Assembly (NCBI GenBank): GCA_022036555.1
Contig: CM039119.1
Coordinates: forward strand, 26,370,723 to 26,434,722
Direction: 5' to 3'
Source: Microstegium vimineum
Lineage: Eukaryota > Streptophyta > Magnoliopsida > Poales > Poaceae
DNA length: 64,000 nt
A program made the translations under genes and the position numbers. The notes beneath the pieces were generated by a model. The model saw only the letters and a list, made by a program, of their open reading frames with translations, searched no databases and had not been told where the DNA came from. Positions 43,030 through 55,173 of this stretch are shown piece after piece. Numbering within the stretch: position 1 is the stretch's first letter; each line of letters opens with the position of its first letter.

Positions 43030-44271
43030 TGTTGGTATTTCTTATGACTATTGGATAAATCCGCAAGCGCACAGATTATACCGCTGTAGCACTTCACCTA
43101 GGAGTATTCCGGGGTATCATAATTTATATTTTTCCAAGGGAAAGCTGGGTTAGAAATGATAATTAGAAAGAGATCCTAAAGGATACCTCAACTTAGTACC
43201 AACTAGTATAGGGGGATAAACGATAAATGTGATAGGAAGGGTTGATGAATTAATAAGCCAAGGTAAAAGATAACTTAGAGATAACTAGATAGTATAGCTA
43301 GGTGGGAGGACAACGAGAGAGTAAAGGGACTCCTATGTAATTCACTCTACTTCAATATACTTAGCCAATTAATTAGTCTAAACACTATAGTTTGTCTCCT
43401 CAATACAAGTATGCTAGGCGAGGGGATAGATCAGTAGGAGGACAAAACTCCTACCGGACTGCGCCCTCTTTTTATGGGGGCCTTACCTTTTAAGAACTTG
43501 CCTAAGAACACGCGGTGGAATATAAAGACTAAACAAGGCTGTCACTCTCTTGCTAGCTACCACAAACAATCCATGCAACAAGCGGTAACCAAGGGTAAGA
43601 TAATATATAAGCACCACGCTTACACACAACTTACTACTTTGACTATGATCTATAACCAAAGCACCCTATAACAGGCATATGATCACATACGAGAAAGGCC
43701 ACAAGGATCACAGACTATTGATGTAAAGGCTAGTAATAAGCAAAAGCATATAACAAGACTATAACAACTATAGTAATGCTCAAACTAAGTAAAATAGATG
43801 AAAAGTAATATATTGAATAAGATAAAGTCTTACAAAGAAGAAAAGATACAAGAGCTATACCAGACTTTCCAGAAGACAACTCCAGAAATTCCGAGCGCAG
43901 CTCGACTCAATTCTAACTCCCACTCTAGACTAACTACTAGAACAATCTTAGGAATAGAACTTGTAGGCTTCTTCACCATGTATGAAGAGGGGGGAGCGAG
44001 CCTCTATTTATAGTGGGAGGTGGAGTAGGGGCTACTCCATCACCACGTCATTGATCCAGGAAGCTTCCGTCCTCCACCCTTAGATCCACCGCCTCTAAAC
44101 CTACTTAGAGTGGATGGTCTTGATCTTCAACATGTGTTAATTGAGTGTGGCGGTTACCAGGTGTTGCACCGACCTAGGGTGAGGTCGGCCGACCCCCCCT
44201 ATGGCCTATGGGTCCAGCCTTGGCCTTCTAGAGCATGCCCCACTGGTCAGGGACCAAGTGGGGGGGGGGGT
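43030..44271 (-). mobile_element. Gypsy LTR family 3, copy 1, truncated
   Basis: Starts TGTTGGTATTTC and matches the start of the LTR at 46098 for over 1 kb, including ACTTCACCTAGGAGTATTCC and GGAGTAGGGGCTACTCCAT. The match ends in a G-run at 44260-44271 where the Tat-type LTR begins. The remainder of this LTR is not found on the far side of the Tat element in the window. Confidence 0.7.
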
Positions 44272-44767
44272 TGTAGCCCCTGGTGGGAGGTCTGTTTGGG
44301 ATATTACCTTGGCATATCCCCAGAGACCTTATGGGCCTACCGACCAGAAGACGGCCCGGCTCGTGAGGCTCTGCGGCACGCGGCTAGCCATCGTGCTCTC
44401 CAGGGACTCCGAAGAAGTCTTGCTCGCCAAGGAAGATCCTAGTAGATAGGCTCGGATCCCTTACCTTAAGGGACCGATCGCAATTTGTTAGGATATGGAA
44501 ATTGTAACCCTGTTCCCATGCTATATAAGGCGGGCAGGGGCCCCTTTGAAACCATCTGATCTACACCCTGTGTAACCTAATACTCGTACCAATCCAGCCA
44601 CCAAAACACAGGACGTAGGGTATTACAGCGATTTGCCGGCCTGAACTTGTATAAATCGCCGTGTCTACGCTCTTTGTGTTACTCTTGATCGCCGTCACCA
44701 CACCTCCGCCTACAATCTACTACCATAGGGTACCCCTAGGTAGACTGCGACGCATATTTCGTCGACA
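44272..44767 (+). repeat. 5' LTR of the Tat-type element (496 bp)
   Basis: TGTAGCCCCTGG at the start, GTCGACA at the end, with a TATATAAGG promoter-like box at about 44522. Directly after it comes GTTGACACGCCAGGTAGGGG, the usual sequence behind Tat/RIRE2-type LTRs. The partner LTR is not present in the window. Confidence 0.7.
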
Positions 44768-44803
44768 GTTGACACGCCAGGTAGGGGGTGTGTGCAACGA
44801 CTC

Positions 44804-46097
44804 CATGGCTCATCAAGTGGTTACCTTCCCTAGATCCATGATCATCCCCGCGAGCGGAGCCACCATCCAGATCGGATCCATGATCTGGACCATTGATGGC
44901 ACCGTCTCCATATCGGAGATCGCGGAACCCACTCGGCCCCTCATGCCGAATCCTCCTCCGATCGAAGAACCAACTACCGAGACGATGCGAAATGCTCCGG
45001 ATCGCGTTGCCCTAGACGATTTCGTGAGCACCATCAACCACGTTGATGAAGATCTTGCCGACTGTGTCAGCCTCGTCGACTCCGCCTGACGTCGATTTTG
45101 TTCTCATACGTCAACCACGTGCGCCTTCAAGAAGACCTCTCCAAAAGCTCCACGACGCCGACCAGCGCCCGGCTCCACGAGCCCCACCACCGGGCGAAAG
45201 CACCGACGTGGCAACAGCCACAAGGAGATCCTCGATGGCCCATGCCTCCTCCATGAACAGGGAAAACACACCAAGAGGGAGTGCATCACGCTTAGCGACC
45301 AGACGATGATCCGGCGAAAGAGGACATGGCGGAGGCGCCAACTGCCAACTTCACGAAAGTCGCACGCATCTTCCCCATATTCAGCGGGTACCCAAGCGGT
45401 AACGGTAGACGTCGCCGCCGAACTATCACCGACGACAACAACACGAACGCCTCTCCCCCGGGATGGGCGAAGCGCCAGATCAATTTCTCGAGGAACGACC
45501 AGTGGACGCACCACGATTACCGTGGTCGCTTTCCGTTGGTCGTCAGTGCGGCTATCTCGACCAGCCTTTTTAAAAAATACTCGTCGACGGGGGTAGTTCC
45601 CTCAACATCATCTTCCCAGGTACGCTTCAATGGCTAGAATATCGGGAGAGCAACCTGCATCCGGTGGGTTTCTTGTTCAGTGGCGTTATCCCTGGTGGGA
45701 CCTCAAAGTGCGCCGGACAAATCACCCTCCCGGTACGATTTGGGTCAGGTCGCCACATCCACAAAGAACCCATCGACTTCATCGTCGCTGACTTTGACAC
45801 CCCATATGACGCTATCCTTAGCTGGCCGGCGCTCTCAAGACTTATGGCAATACCGCACTACACCTACCTAGTGCTCAAGGTGCCAACACCGACATGCGTC
45901 ATCAGCCTCCGCTCCGATCTCCAGGTTGCCTACGAGTGAGAGCAACAGATGTTCCGCGACGCGACCAGATGGGAACACCAACTCAGTACCCAAGTCTGCC
46001 TGTCTGATGCGGCCAAGCCCCGAGCCAAGGACTTCGACATCTCGGAGCCTCCGACCACGCGCACCTCGAAGAAATCTAGAGAAACCAAGACGACGAC
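44804..46097 (+). pseudogene. Tat Gag and protease remnants
   Basis: A frame from about 44804 reads MAHQVVTFPRSM... and stops at 45087-45089. Broken Gag text follows in several frames. The protease is clear near 45577-45900: the catalytic patch VDGGSSLNIIF is in one frame, then FIVADFDTPYDAILSWPAL and MAIPHYTYLVLKVP in another (ORF 45664-45939). The order and motifs are those of Tat-type gypsy proteases. Frameshifts at about 45560-45680 and a stop at 45937-45939 break it. Confidence 0.7.
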
Positions 46098-47098
46098 TGT
46101 TGGTATTTCTTATGACTATTGGATAAATCCGCAAGCACACAGATTATACCGTTGTAGCACTTCACCTAGGAGTATTCCAAGGTATCGTAATTTATATTTT
46201 CCCAAGGAAAAGCTGGGCTAGAAATGATAATTAGATAGAGATCCTAGAGAGCACCTCAACTTAGTACCAACTAGTATAGGGGGGTAAACGATATATGTGA
46301 TAGGAAGGGGTTGATGAATGAATAAGCCTAGGTAAAAGATACTTAGAACGGACTAAATAGAATAGCTAGGTGGGAGGACAACGTGATAGTACAAGGGACT
46401 CCTATGCAATTCACTCTACTTCAATATACTTAGCCAATTAACTAGTCTAAACACTATAGTTTGTCTCCTCAATACAAGTATGCTAGGCGAGGGGATAGAT
46501 CAATAGGAGGACAAAACTCCTACCGGACCGCGCTCTCTTCTTACGGGGTCCTTACCTTTTAAGAACTTGCCTAAAAACACGTGGTGGAATACAAAGACTA
46601 GACAAGGTTGTCACCTCTTGCTAGCTAACACAAACAATCCGGGCAACAAGCGGTAACCAAGGATAAGATGATGTATAAGCACCACGCTTACACACAACTT
46701 ATTACTTTGACTACGATCTATAATCAAAGCACCCTATGACAGACACTGATCGCATACGGGAAAGGCCACAAGGATCACAGACTATGAATGTAAAGGCTAT
46801 TAAAGAGCAAAAGTATATAACAATACTATATCTAGTATAGTAATGCTCAAAGTAAATACTAAGTAAAGTAAAGAGAAAGGATAATCTATTGAATAAGATA
46901 AAGTCTTACAAAGAAGGAAAGATACAAGAGTTATACCAGACTTTCCAGAAGACAACTCTGGAAATCTCGAGCACAGCTCGACTCAACTCTAACTCCCACT
47001 CTAGACTAAACTACTAGAACAATCTAAGGAATAGAGCTTGTAGGCTTCTTCACCATGTGTAGAGAGGGGGGTGTGACCCTCTATTTATAGTGGGGGGA

Positions 47099-50000
47099 TG
47101 TCACACCCGGTTTTAAGAACAAAACCAGGATCATCATATGTGTGCCTAGGAAGTCCACACATACAGCAACAAAATAGGAAGATATCAGAAACAATATTAT
47201 ATAGCGAAAACATATTTATATTAACACTTACATCAGAGTATAGCGGAATGATTACTAAACTTTTCTTCATACTTCAACTTCAGCTTCACAGGAACTCGTT
47301 GACTGGGGGTTGCATACACCTAGCACTCCATAAAAACTCACTAGATCCACCTTCTGTTACCCATCCGGGATTTTTATCCAAAGTGTAAAAGTAAAACAAG
47401 AGTAAGTACATATCGTACTCAACAAGATAACATGGGGTTCATGAGGCTCAAAAGGGTATGCATGGTTCATAGCGGTAAGCATTTTAAGTAGATCAAATTC
47501 ATATTAATATCAACAATTGCCAAGGTAATTTGCATAAGCTCAAATATCCATGATCATAAAGTAAATGACAGAGATATACAATAAATAAATAACACATGCG
47601 TAAGCCACATAGAAGTAAGAACCCAATAATTCTGTGAGTTTTCCGAGCCGCTCATGTCCGTGAGCACGGCTATCATGATAGTTTATTAACTTTGATCAGA
47701 GGTGCACAACTTTACCCACGAGTCGTGATTGCCCATTTGCCCGGGTTAATTACTCCCAAAACACTTCCAAGGTGAGCGGGCAGGGTACACTATGAAGCCT
47801 TCCAAGGGTTCGTCTAACAAGTCAGGGCCGCAAGGTTCGTGGCAGGGGGATGTAGAGCCAACCTGTCTACGGTCACACTCCTTCACGGCTGGCCCGTAGA
47901 TTAGGAACCACACTATACCCGTCTTGGCACGCTCCTATTTGCGCCATAAAGGTAACCACTGACAAGCTAGAAAAGGTCCCCATACTGAGCTAAAGCCAGA
48001 GCCATATAGCCCTCGTGGTTGTACTGTATATCCCAGCTTTTGCCGACAGATAAACTCCTATAATCCATGTTGCTAAAAAGCAAGTTTTATCATTATTGCA
48101 TATAGTCATTAACAATTAAGATCATGTACATCTGGTATGAGGTGGTTGTACTGTATATCCCAGCTTTTGCCGACAGATAAGCTCCTATAATCCATGTTGA
48201 TAAAAAGCAAGTTTTATCATTATTGCATATAGTCATTAACAATTAAGATCATGTATATCTGGTATGAGGGCTAGCAATGCTAATCATATATGGTGGATCA
48301 AATCATAGGTGTCAAGGTATTCAGGATAACAATCACTAGGATCAATCTATGGTAGAACAAGGAATCATGCATATGAATTATATTATTCATGAATAGGACA
48401 ACAAGGATAATCCCATGTTATACTTGCCTTAAACACTTGCTCAACTCTCACGTCATCAGCTTCGGGTCATCACCTTCCGATCTTCAACGCTCACAAACGA
48501 CTCTTATTCTACTTGTAGCAAGCACCACACAAAGACAGACAAACAAAAGAGACAACTAAGAACAATACACCACACCATACAAAAGAAAACAGTCTATTAA
48601 AAGAGAGCTCAACGCTACGACCGAGAGAACACAAGAAACACTGATAACGGAACTATCGTTGAAAAGAAACAACTACCTTAAGTTAACTATATTATAACAG
48701 AAGAACATGCATACTTGATTGTATTTTTAATTGATTAAAACTATGTGAAACATATTAATTCAGATTTCATAAAAGCATATTTAAATTCTAGAAGCCAAGT
48801 TAAACTAATCATATTTTATTTATAAACATGATCACATAATCTATTAAACAAGTTAAGCTTTATCGTTGCAAAGCAAATTAGACATGTGAGAGCATCTAAG
48901 TATATGGTGCATATTTAAACTAAGCAACTTATATCCTAAAAGCATAGCAAGTACTTATATTAATATTTGTAGATAAAACCTAAAAGTATAAACCTATGTT
49001 AATTGTAATTATTAAACTAATTGCAAACATATTTAATCAACCTAATATTTAACTATACATGAAAAATCATATGAAATGAAAAACATCGGCACTAACATAA
49101 AGATCATATCAACATGAGACAAACACAAATTATGCGATGCAAAAAGATATTGAACTCAAATTAATTTTAATTAATTAATTAACTATTGATGAATATTAAT
49201 TAAATTAATATTTAAATTAACGAAAATTCATAACTAAGTTATCTGAAAACCATTAACATTATGACGTAGAGTGCATCGCTACGAATCTAACGCAACTTGA
49301 ACGAACTAAAACGGAGATCAAACGAAGAAACGACGGAGATTGGAAGAGCAGTGGCAAACTTATAAATATACCTTCTCCTTCCTTGATCCAAGTTCTTTCT
49401 CACGTACGTGACCATGGTGGTCGGATGTTTCTGCTCTCGTGCAGGGGAAGGAGAGGAGCCTCGGCCAGGGGATGTCGATCGAACACCGGGCAAGGGATGT
49501 TGATCGGAGAGCATCACCACGGTTGGAGTAGACTACACGATAACGGCAGAGTAGGAAAAAAGATATGATTGTCTACCATTAGGTATTCCCAAACTAGGGG
49601 CACCCCTTGTGATAGACGTGGTGTGCTTTGGTCAAGGGGGTGGGTACATATTTATAGGGAGAAAGACTCTCCACCTCAACATCAACTAGCGATATGGTAC
49701 TAATTGACATTGCACCTCCACCTTTACTAACGGGCCAAATTAACCATCAAAGCCCATTAGTAAATAAATGCTTGGGCTTTTGTGATATATGAGGATTATT
49801 GCACATGGGCTTTGTGGGCTGGTGAGAAATTGAGATGCTTATTATTTATTTTCGAAATAAATTATTTTCATGAATAAAATAATTCCAAAAAAGTCTAGAA
49901 TTAGTATTTAAGCCACGAAAAATACTCCGAATGCTCCAAAAATTCAGGGAAAATTCTCGGAGATAGTTTGGAACATGATGAACCCAAATAAAGTATTTGG

Positions 50001-50493
50001 AGCTCATGAAAAGATATTTTGGAGCATCTAAAAATTAGAATTTGTTCGTAGATAAATAGGAAAAAGGTTCGGAAAAATTCAGAAAAATTCCCGGAAAGAA
50101 TTTAGAGACATGTTGATGAATTATGAACTCAAGGGGAATGTTTTGGATCAAGAGACAAAGGATCTTATGAATGTCCAAAAGAAAGATTAAGATCGAGAGA
50201 GCGAGAATTTGATTAAAGAAAAAGATAGAGACTGCCGGAGACCGATAAACGACTTGCTAACACATTTTAAAAACTTTAAACACTCACATGCATCAAGACA
50301 AGCAACAAACAACCACCACAACAATCAAATCCTATCAAATTAATTTAGGAAAAATTTATAAATTCATTTTTCCTATACTAAATTTGTGCAAACTCAAACT
50401 ACTCTTGGAAACTTTTATATCAACATTGAAATCATTTATTTATTTAGTTGTTTTCCAAGCACAATCTAAAATCATAAATTTTGGAGTGTGACA
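47099..50493 (-). mobile_element. Solo LTR of a Tekay/Del-type chromovirus, inverted (3395 bp)
   Basis: Starts TGTCACACCCGG and ends GGAGTGTGACA on the plus strand, the reverse arrangement of the solo LTR at 23660. GGGGA is duplicated at 47094-47098 and 50494-50498. No internal domain is present. The interior has gene-like AT-rich stretches but no supportable ORF. Confidence 0.85.
48015..48270. repeat. 128-bp tandem duplication inside the solo LTR
   Basis: GTGGTTGTACTGTATATCCC begins at 48015 and 48143. The two 128-bp copies differ at only a few positions (for example TAAACTCC/TAAGCTCC). The solo LTR at 23660-27002 does not show an obvious duplicate at the equivalent place. Confidence 0.85.
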
Positions 50494-51206
50494 GGGGATG
50501 GAGTAGGGGCTACTCCATCGCCACGTCAGTGATCCAGGGCCTTCCATTCTCCACCCTTGGATCAAACCGCCTCTTGAACCGACCAAGGGTGGATGGTGTG
50601 GATTTCCACCATGTGTAGAGTTGTATGGCAGTTGGAGGGAGCCAACCGACCTAGGGGGGGTGGTTGGCTGACCCCCCTATGGCCAGTGGGCCCTCCTCTG
50701 GCCTCTGGGAGTGGTCCCACTGGTCAGGGGACTAGGTGGGAGCCAGGTGGGCCTAGGGGGTGGTCGGCCGACCCCCCTTGGGGTATCCTAGCCCACTTCT
50801 TCCTCCCTGGTGTTGGTCCCACTTGTCATTGAGGTTGTTTGTTGGTTCTGAAGTGGTTGTCACGTTTATCTCCTTGGTGTGGGCCCATGGATCCATGTGC
50901 TACTCTTGTGAGCCGTTGAGAGGAAACACAGAGTGATCCAATGGTTGGATTTCACTCTAGAGTGCCTATCTTGGATCATGGCCGAGAGGGGAGCCAGGTG
51001 GGCCCATAGGGTGGTCGGCCGACCCCCTATGTGGGTCCCACTGTCTCTCCTTTGCTTCATTTACTCATTCTTGCATTCAAACACTCATGGACATGTGGAA
51101 CTAGTCATTTGATAAAATATGCTCATGATGTGTTTGTTTATCCTTGATCCTGAGGTTGATGGCAGCATTTTAGCTATGAAAAAGTATACCATAATTTGTG
51201 CCAACA

Positions 51207-52090
51207 GTGGCTCTGGTCGACGATGATCCCGAGAAGACCGCTGTGATCGGAGCAAACCTCGACCCTGAATAAGAAAGCGCGCTCATCAACTTTTTACGAA
51301 GCAACATCACAATCTTCGCATGGAAACCGGCAGACATGCCCGGAGTCCCCCGAGACCACGCTGAACACTCACTGAACGTAGTCGAAGGGGCCAAGCCAAC
51401 TCGCCAAGAAACTACAAAGATTTGCACCGGATCGTAAGGAAGCCATTAAGGCAGAAATAACCTGACTCCTAGCTGCGGGGTTCATTAGGGAAGTAAATCA
51501 CCCCGATTGGCTCGCCAATCTAGTACTTGTAAGGAAAAAGAATAATGAATGGAGAATGTGTTTCGACTACACGAGCCTCAACAAACATTGCCATCCTAAC
51601 CCTTTTCCTCTCCCACGCATCGACGAAGTCGTCGACTCCACCGCCGGATGCGAGCTCCTCTCCTTCCTTGACTGTTACTCCGGCTACCACCAAATAGCGT
51701 TAAAGTTGAGGATCAGATCAAAACCTCGTTCATAACCCCTTTCGACGCATATTGCTACATGACAATGTCCTTCGGGCTCAAGAACGCCGACGCTACTTAC
51801 CAGCGCGCTATCTAAGAATGCTTGAAGAACCTCATCTAGGAAAACTCGAGGATTACGTAGACGACGTAGTCACACTCCGCGGAGACACTAATCACCAACA
51901 TTAGGGTAACCTTCAAGGCCCTCAACAAGTTCAGATGGAAACTAAACCCGAAAAAGTGCATCTTCGGGGCATCGTCAGGAAACTTGCTCGGTAATATCGT
52001 TAGTCGATCCGGTATCCAAGCCAACCCTGAAAAAACCATAGCGGTTCTTCAAATGAAGCCTCCATCTAACGTTAAAGATGTATAGAAACT
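51207..52090 (+). pseudogene. Tat reverse transcriptase, degenerate
   Basis: Readable pieces in shifting frames: VDDDPEKTAVIGANLDPE, FAWKPADMPGVP, then REVNHPDWLANLVLV, KKNNEWRMCFDYTSLNK, PFPLPRIDEVVD and LSFLDCYSGYHQI. These are consecutive gypsy RT blocks. Stops and frameshifts follow, and the YVDD-type catalytic block around 51840 is only partly readable (DYVDDVVT-like text out of frame). It is clearly a dead RT. Confidence 0.75.
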
Positions 52091-52100
52091 CGCCGGGTGC

Positions 52101-53300
52101 ATGGCCGCCCTAAACCGCTTCATCTCTCTCCTCGGTAAAAAAGGCCTCCCGTTCTTCGGACTTTTAAAAGGCGGGCAAGAATTCGTATGGAATAACGAGG
52201 CAGACCGCGCATTCACCGACTTGAAGAAGTACCTCACGGAGCCTCCCATCCTCACCGCCCCAAAGGACGATGAATCGATGCTACTCTACATCGCCGCCAC
52301 CAACCGAGTAGTCAGCACCGTCATGGTGGATGAACGTGAAGAGAGCGGGCGCGCATACCCCGTCCAGCGACCATGTTACTTCGCGAGCGAAGTGCTCAAT
52401 GAATCCAAAACAAGATATCCCCAGGTGTAGAAATTATTATATGCGGTCCTCATCACCGCACGCAAGCTCCGACACTATTTTCAACGACAATCAAAGGTAA
52501 CCGTCGTCACTGAATTTCCGCTGGGCGACATTCTGTGCAACAAAGACGCCATCGGGCGAATAATTAAATGGGCGGTCAAGCTAGGAACATTCAACATCAC
52601 TTTCCAGGGGCGTCATACAATCAAATCCCAAGCACTCGCTGACTTCATCGCCGAATGGACTGATATTCAGGAACCAGCAACCACCGAGGCTCCCGAGCAT
52701 TGGACCCTGTTCTTTGACGGTTCTCTTTCCATTCACAGAGCAGGGGCTGGTCTCCTATTCATATCGCAATCTGGAGATAAGCTCCGCTGTGTCCTACGAT
52801 TGCTATTCCCGACATCCAACAATGCCACCGAATATGAAGCCGCGCTCCATGGGCTCTGCATCACAAGCGAACTCAGCATAAAACGCATCATCATCAATGG
52901 TGACTCGGCTCTAGTCATCAATCAGCTCAACAAAGAATGGAATTGCTCCAACGAGAAGATGGACGCTTATTGTGCAACCATACGAAAGCTAGAAGGAAAA
53001 TCTTTCGGCATCGAGTATCACCACATCCTCCGTGATCGCAATCAGGCGGCCGATGAGATGTCAAAGCTAGGATCATCACGATCACCTGTCCCGGCAGGAG
53101 TCTTCATCCAAGACCTGCTCAAGCCGTCAATCACCGATAAATATGAAGCCCCATCCGATGACGCACTGCCCGTGCAGGCCAACATGCTGGTCGATGCGAC
53201 GACCACCCGACCAGTTGACTGGCGCGATGACTTCATTCAGTACCTCTCCAATAGCTTGGTGCTATCAGATGAAATAGAAGCAGAGCGGTTGGTCCGCTGA
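52101..53300 (+). pseudogene. Tat RNase H plus archaeal-type RNase H
   Basis: One frame is open across the whole interval except a TAG at 52428-52430. The first half has the RT connection and RNase H text (FSRP-like GLPFFGLLKGG, YIAATNRVVSTVMV, YFASEVLNESKTRYPQV). The second half is a second RNase H with its acidic set visible: FFDGS (about 52711), TEYEAALHGL, NGDSALVINQLN and NQAADEMSK. Two RNase H domains in tandem before integrase are the hallmark of Tat gypsy elements. Confidence 0.82.
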
Positions 53301-53379
53301 GCTCACAATTATATCCTCGTCGACGGAGCGCTAATGAGGAAGAACTCCAAGTGGGAAGCACTGCAAAAATGCGTCTCCA

Positions 53380-54456
53380 AGAAAGATGGCGCCGCAATTT
53401 TGCAAGACATCCACGCGGGTACGTGCAGAAACCACGCTGCCAAAAGACCTTGGTGCGAAAAGCTTTCTGAGTAGGTTTTTATTGGCCCATAGCGGTCACC
53501 GATGCAGAGCAAATGGTGCGCACATGCAAGGGATGCCAGTTGTTTGCCAAACAAACACACCTCCCGGCTCAGGACCTTCAAGCAATACTAGCCTCCTGGC
53601 CCTTTGCCTGTTGGGGCCTCGACATGCTTGGCCCCTTCCAACCAGCACCGGCAAACTTCAAATGGATCTTCGTCGCCGTCGACAAATTCTCCAAATGGAT
53701 CGAGGTCAAGCCCATCACCAAAGCCTCCGCCGGAAGCACAGTCGCCTTCATTGATGAAATCATACACCATTTCGGCGTACCAAATTCTATCATCACTGAC
53801 CTAGGCTCAAATTTCACTGGGGACCTCTTCTGGGACTTTTGCGAGGAAAATGGGATACTGGTCAAATACGTCTCCATCGCCCACCCAAGAGCAAACGGCC
53901 AGGCCGAACGCGCCAACAAAATGATCCTAGATGCACTTAAGAAGAGGTTGTACCAGGAGGAAGAGAAGAACCCAGGTCACTGGCTACGCGAACTACCCGC
54001 GGCACTATGGGGGGTACGCACTCAGCCCAGCCGCAACACCGGTGTTTCTCCGTACCTCATGGTTTTCGGTTCCGAAGCTATAATCCCAACCGACGCCGCC
54101 TTCGATTCCCACGGGTAGAGCACTACGACGAGGAGACATCCGACCAGGCTCGGACTAATGACCTTGATCGTCTTGAAGAACAATGGCTAGCTTCGTGCGT
54201 ATGGACGACTAAATACCTCGAAGGCGTGCGTCGATACTACAACCGCAATGTCAGCTACAGATCGTTTACCACAGGAGATCTCGTACTTAAGAGGAAACTT
54301 AAGCCCGACGGCATGCACAAATTCTCTTCACACTGGGAATGCCCCTACATCGTAAAAGAAGTCACCCGACCAGGGTCGTACCGGCTCACAGACCAGGAAG
54401 GCGTCGACGTCCCCAACTCTTGGAGCATAGAACACCTTAGGCGATTCTACGCCTGA
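53380..54456 (+). pseudogene. Tat integrase, frame-broken
   Basis: A zinc-binding segment (HAGTCRNHA, then CKGCQLFAK) is followed by the core with all three acidic residues present: GLDMLGPF (D), IITDLGSNF (D) and NGQAERANKM (E). The core frame stops at 54118; the C-terminal domain continues in the next frame (54115-54456; RSFTTGDLVLKR, WECPYIVKEVTRPGSYRL, IEHLRRFYA). A stop in the zinc region near 53470 and the shift near 54110 make it non-functional as it stands. Confidence 0.8.
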
Positions 54457-55173
54457 AAAAAGTTGTACCATGTACCCCCTATCAATAAATAAAGTTCGGC
54501 AGTTTTTTCTCCATATCCATTTTCCATCCAGATGACTTCTACAGAGCGCTCACGACGTTCGACGACCTCTGCAAAAACGCAAATGGTGTTCAGCGACCTC
54601 TCCAAAACACTCCCATAGTGTTCGACGACCTCTCCAAAACGCGATAAGGCGTTTACGCCAAACAGCCTGGCCATAACTAGAAAGCACCCAAAGCTGGCCT
54701 GCGATGAACCATAGCGCATAGAAATAACTACCCTATACGCTATGACTACATCGACAGGCCTCCCCAGTGGTATTTCCCTAGAAGCCGGGACATATCACTT
54801 GGGTCGGGAGCCATGAGGTTATGTGCCTAGAATCTGTACACGGCCACGGAACGGTCGACGACTCTACAAGTAGCATGGCTTTTCGCCCAGCGTCTGCAGG
54901 AACGGTCTCCACAGGCCCTGATCACTCCACGATCGAGCCTCTCAGAAAAGGGCCCTGTCCTTGGCATCTCCCTAAGCATGCATGAGCTTCTCGCCCCCTG
55001 CGCTATGGGTTGTCAGCAGCGTGCCTCCTTGGGAGTCCTTATGTATCCTACGCATGCAGCGGTGCTAGCCCTACGATGTGGACCATTTAAGACCCAAGGC
55101 CGAATGATTCATCGCTACGGCTCACGACTCAGCTGGCACGAAGGGACATACAAGTGAAATAAAAGCTCACCGC
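54457..55173 (+). other. 3' untranslated part of the Tat element
   Basis: Contains a short repeat of GACCTCTCCAAAAC / TTCGACGACCTCT units (54555-54650). No ORF and no LTR start were found before the copia LTR at 55174. Confidence 0.5.

Larger units (their letters stand above)
46098..51206 (-). mobile_element. Gypsy LTR family 3, copy 2, split by a Tekay-type solo LTR
   Basis: Perfect 6-bp inverted ends TGTTGG...CCAACA. Without the nested 3.4-kb LTR it is about 1.7 kb. It interrupts the Tat polyprotein between the protease and the segment that reads VALVDDDPEKTAVIGANL (51207 onward). The flanks (ACGAC and GTGGC) do not match, so there is no target duplication; the copy may have formed by recombination. 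It is in the same orientation as copy 1 at 43030. Confidence 0.7.
44272..55173 (+). mobile_element. Degenerate Tat-lineage gypsy retrotransposon with nested insertions
   Basis: 5' LTR (44272-44767), leader, Gag and protease remnants (44804-46097), an interruption by a family 3 LTR (46098-51206), then RT (51430-52090), RNase H and archaeal-type RNase H (52101-53300), integrase (53380-54456) and a 3' untranslated part. The extra archaeal-type RNase H before integrase marks the Tat lineage. Many stops and frameshifts are present. The 3' LTR is not reached before the copia LTR at 55174. Confidence 0.82.

Noticed and set aside
43030..51206. A single LTR element with family 3 LTRs at 43030 and 46098 and the sequence between as its interior
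   Set aside because: The sequence between starts with its own LTR and Tat-type primer region, and its polyprotein continues beyond 51206, so the two LTRs are separate insertions around and inside a Tat element.
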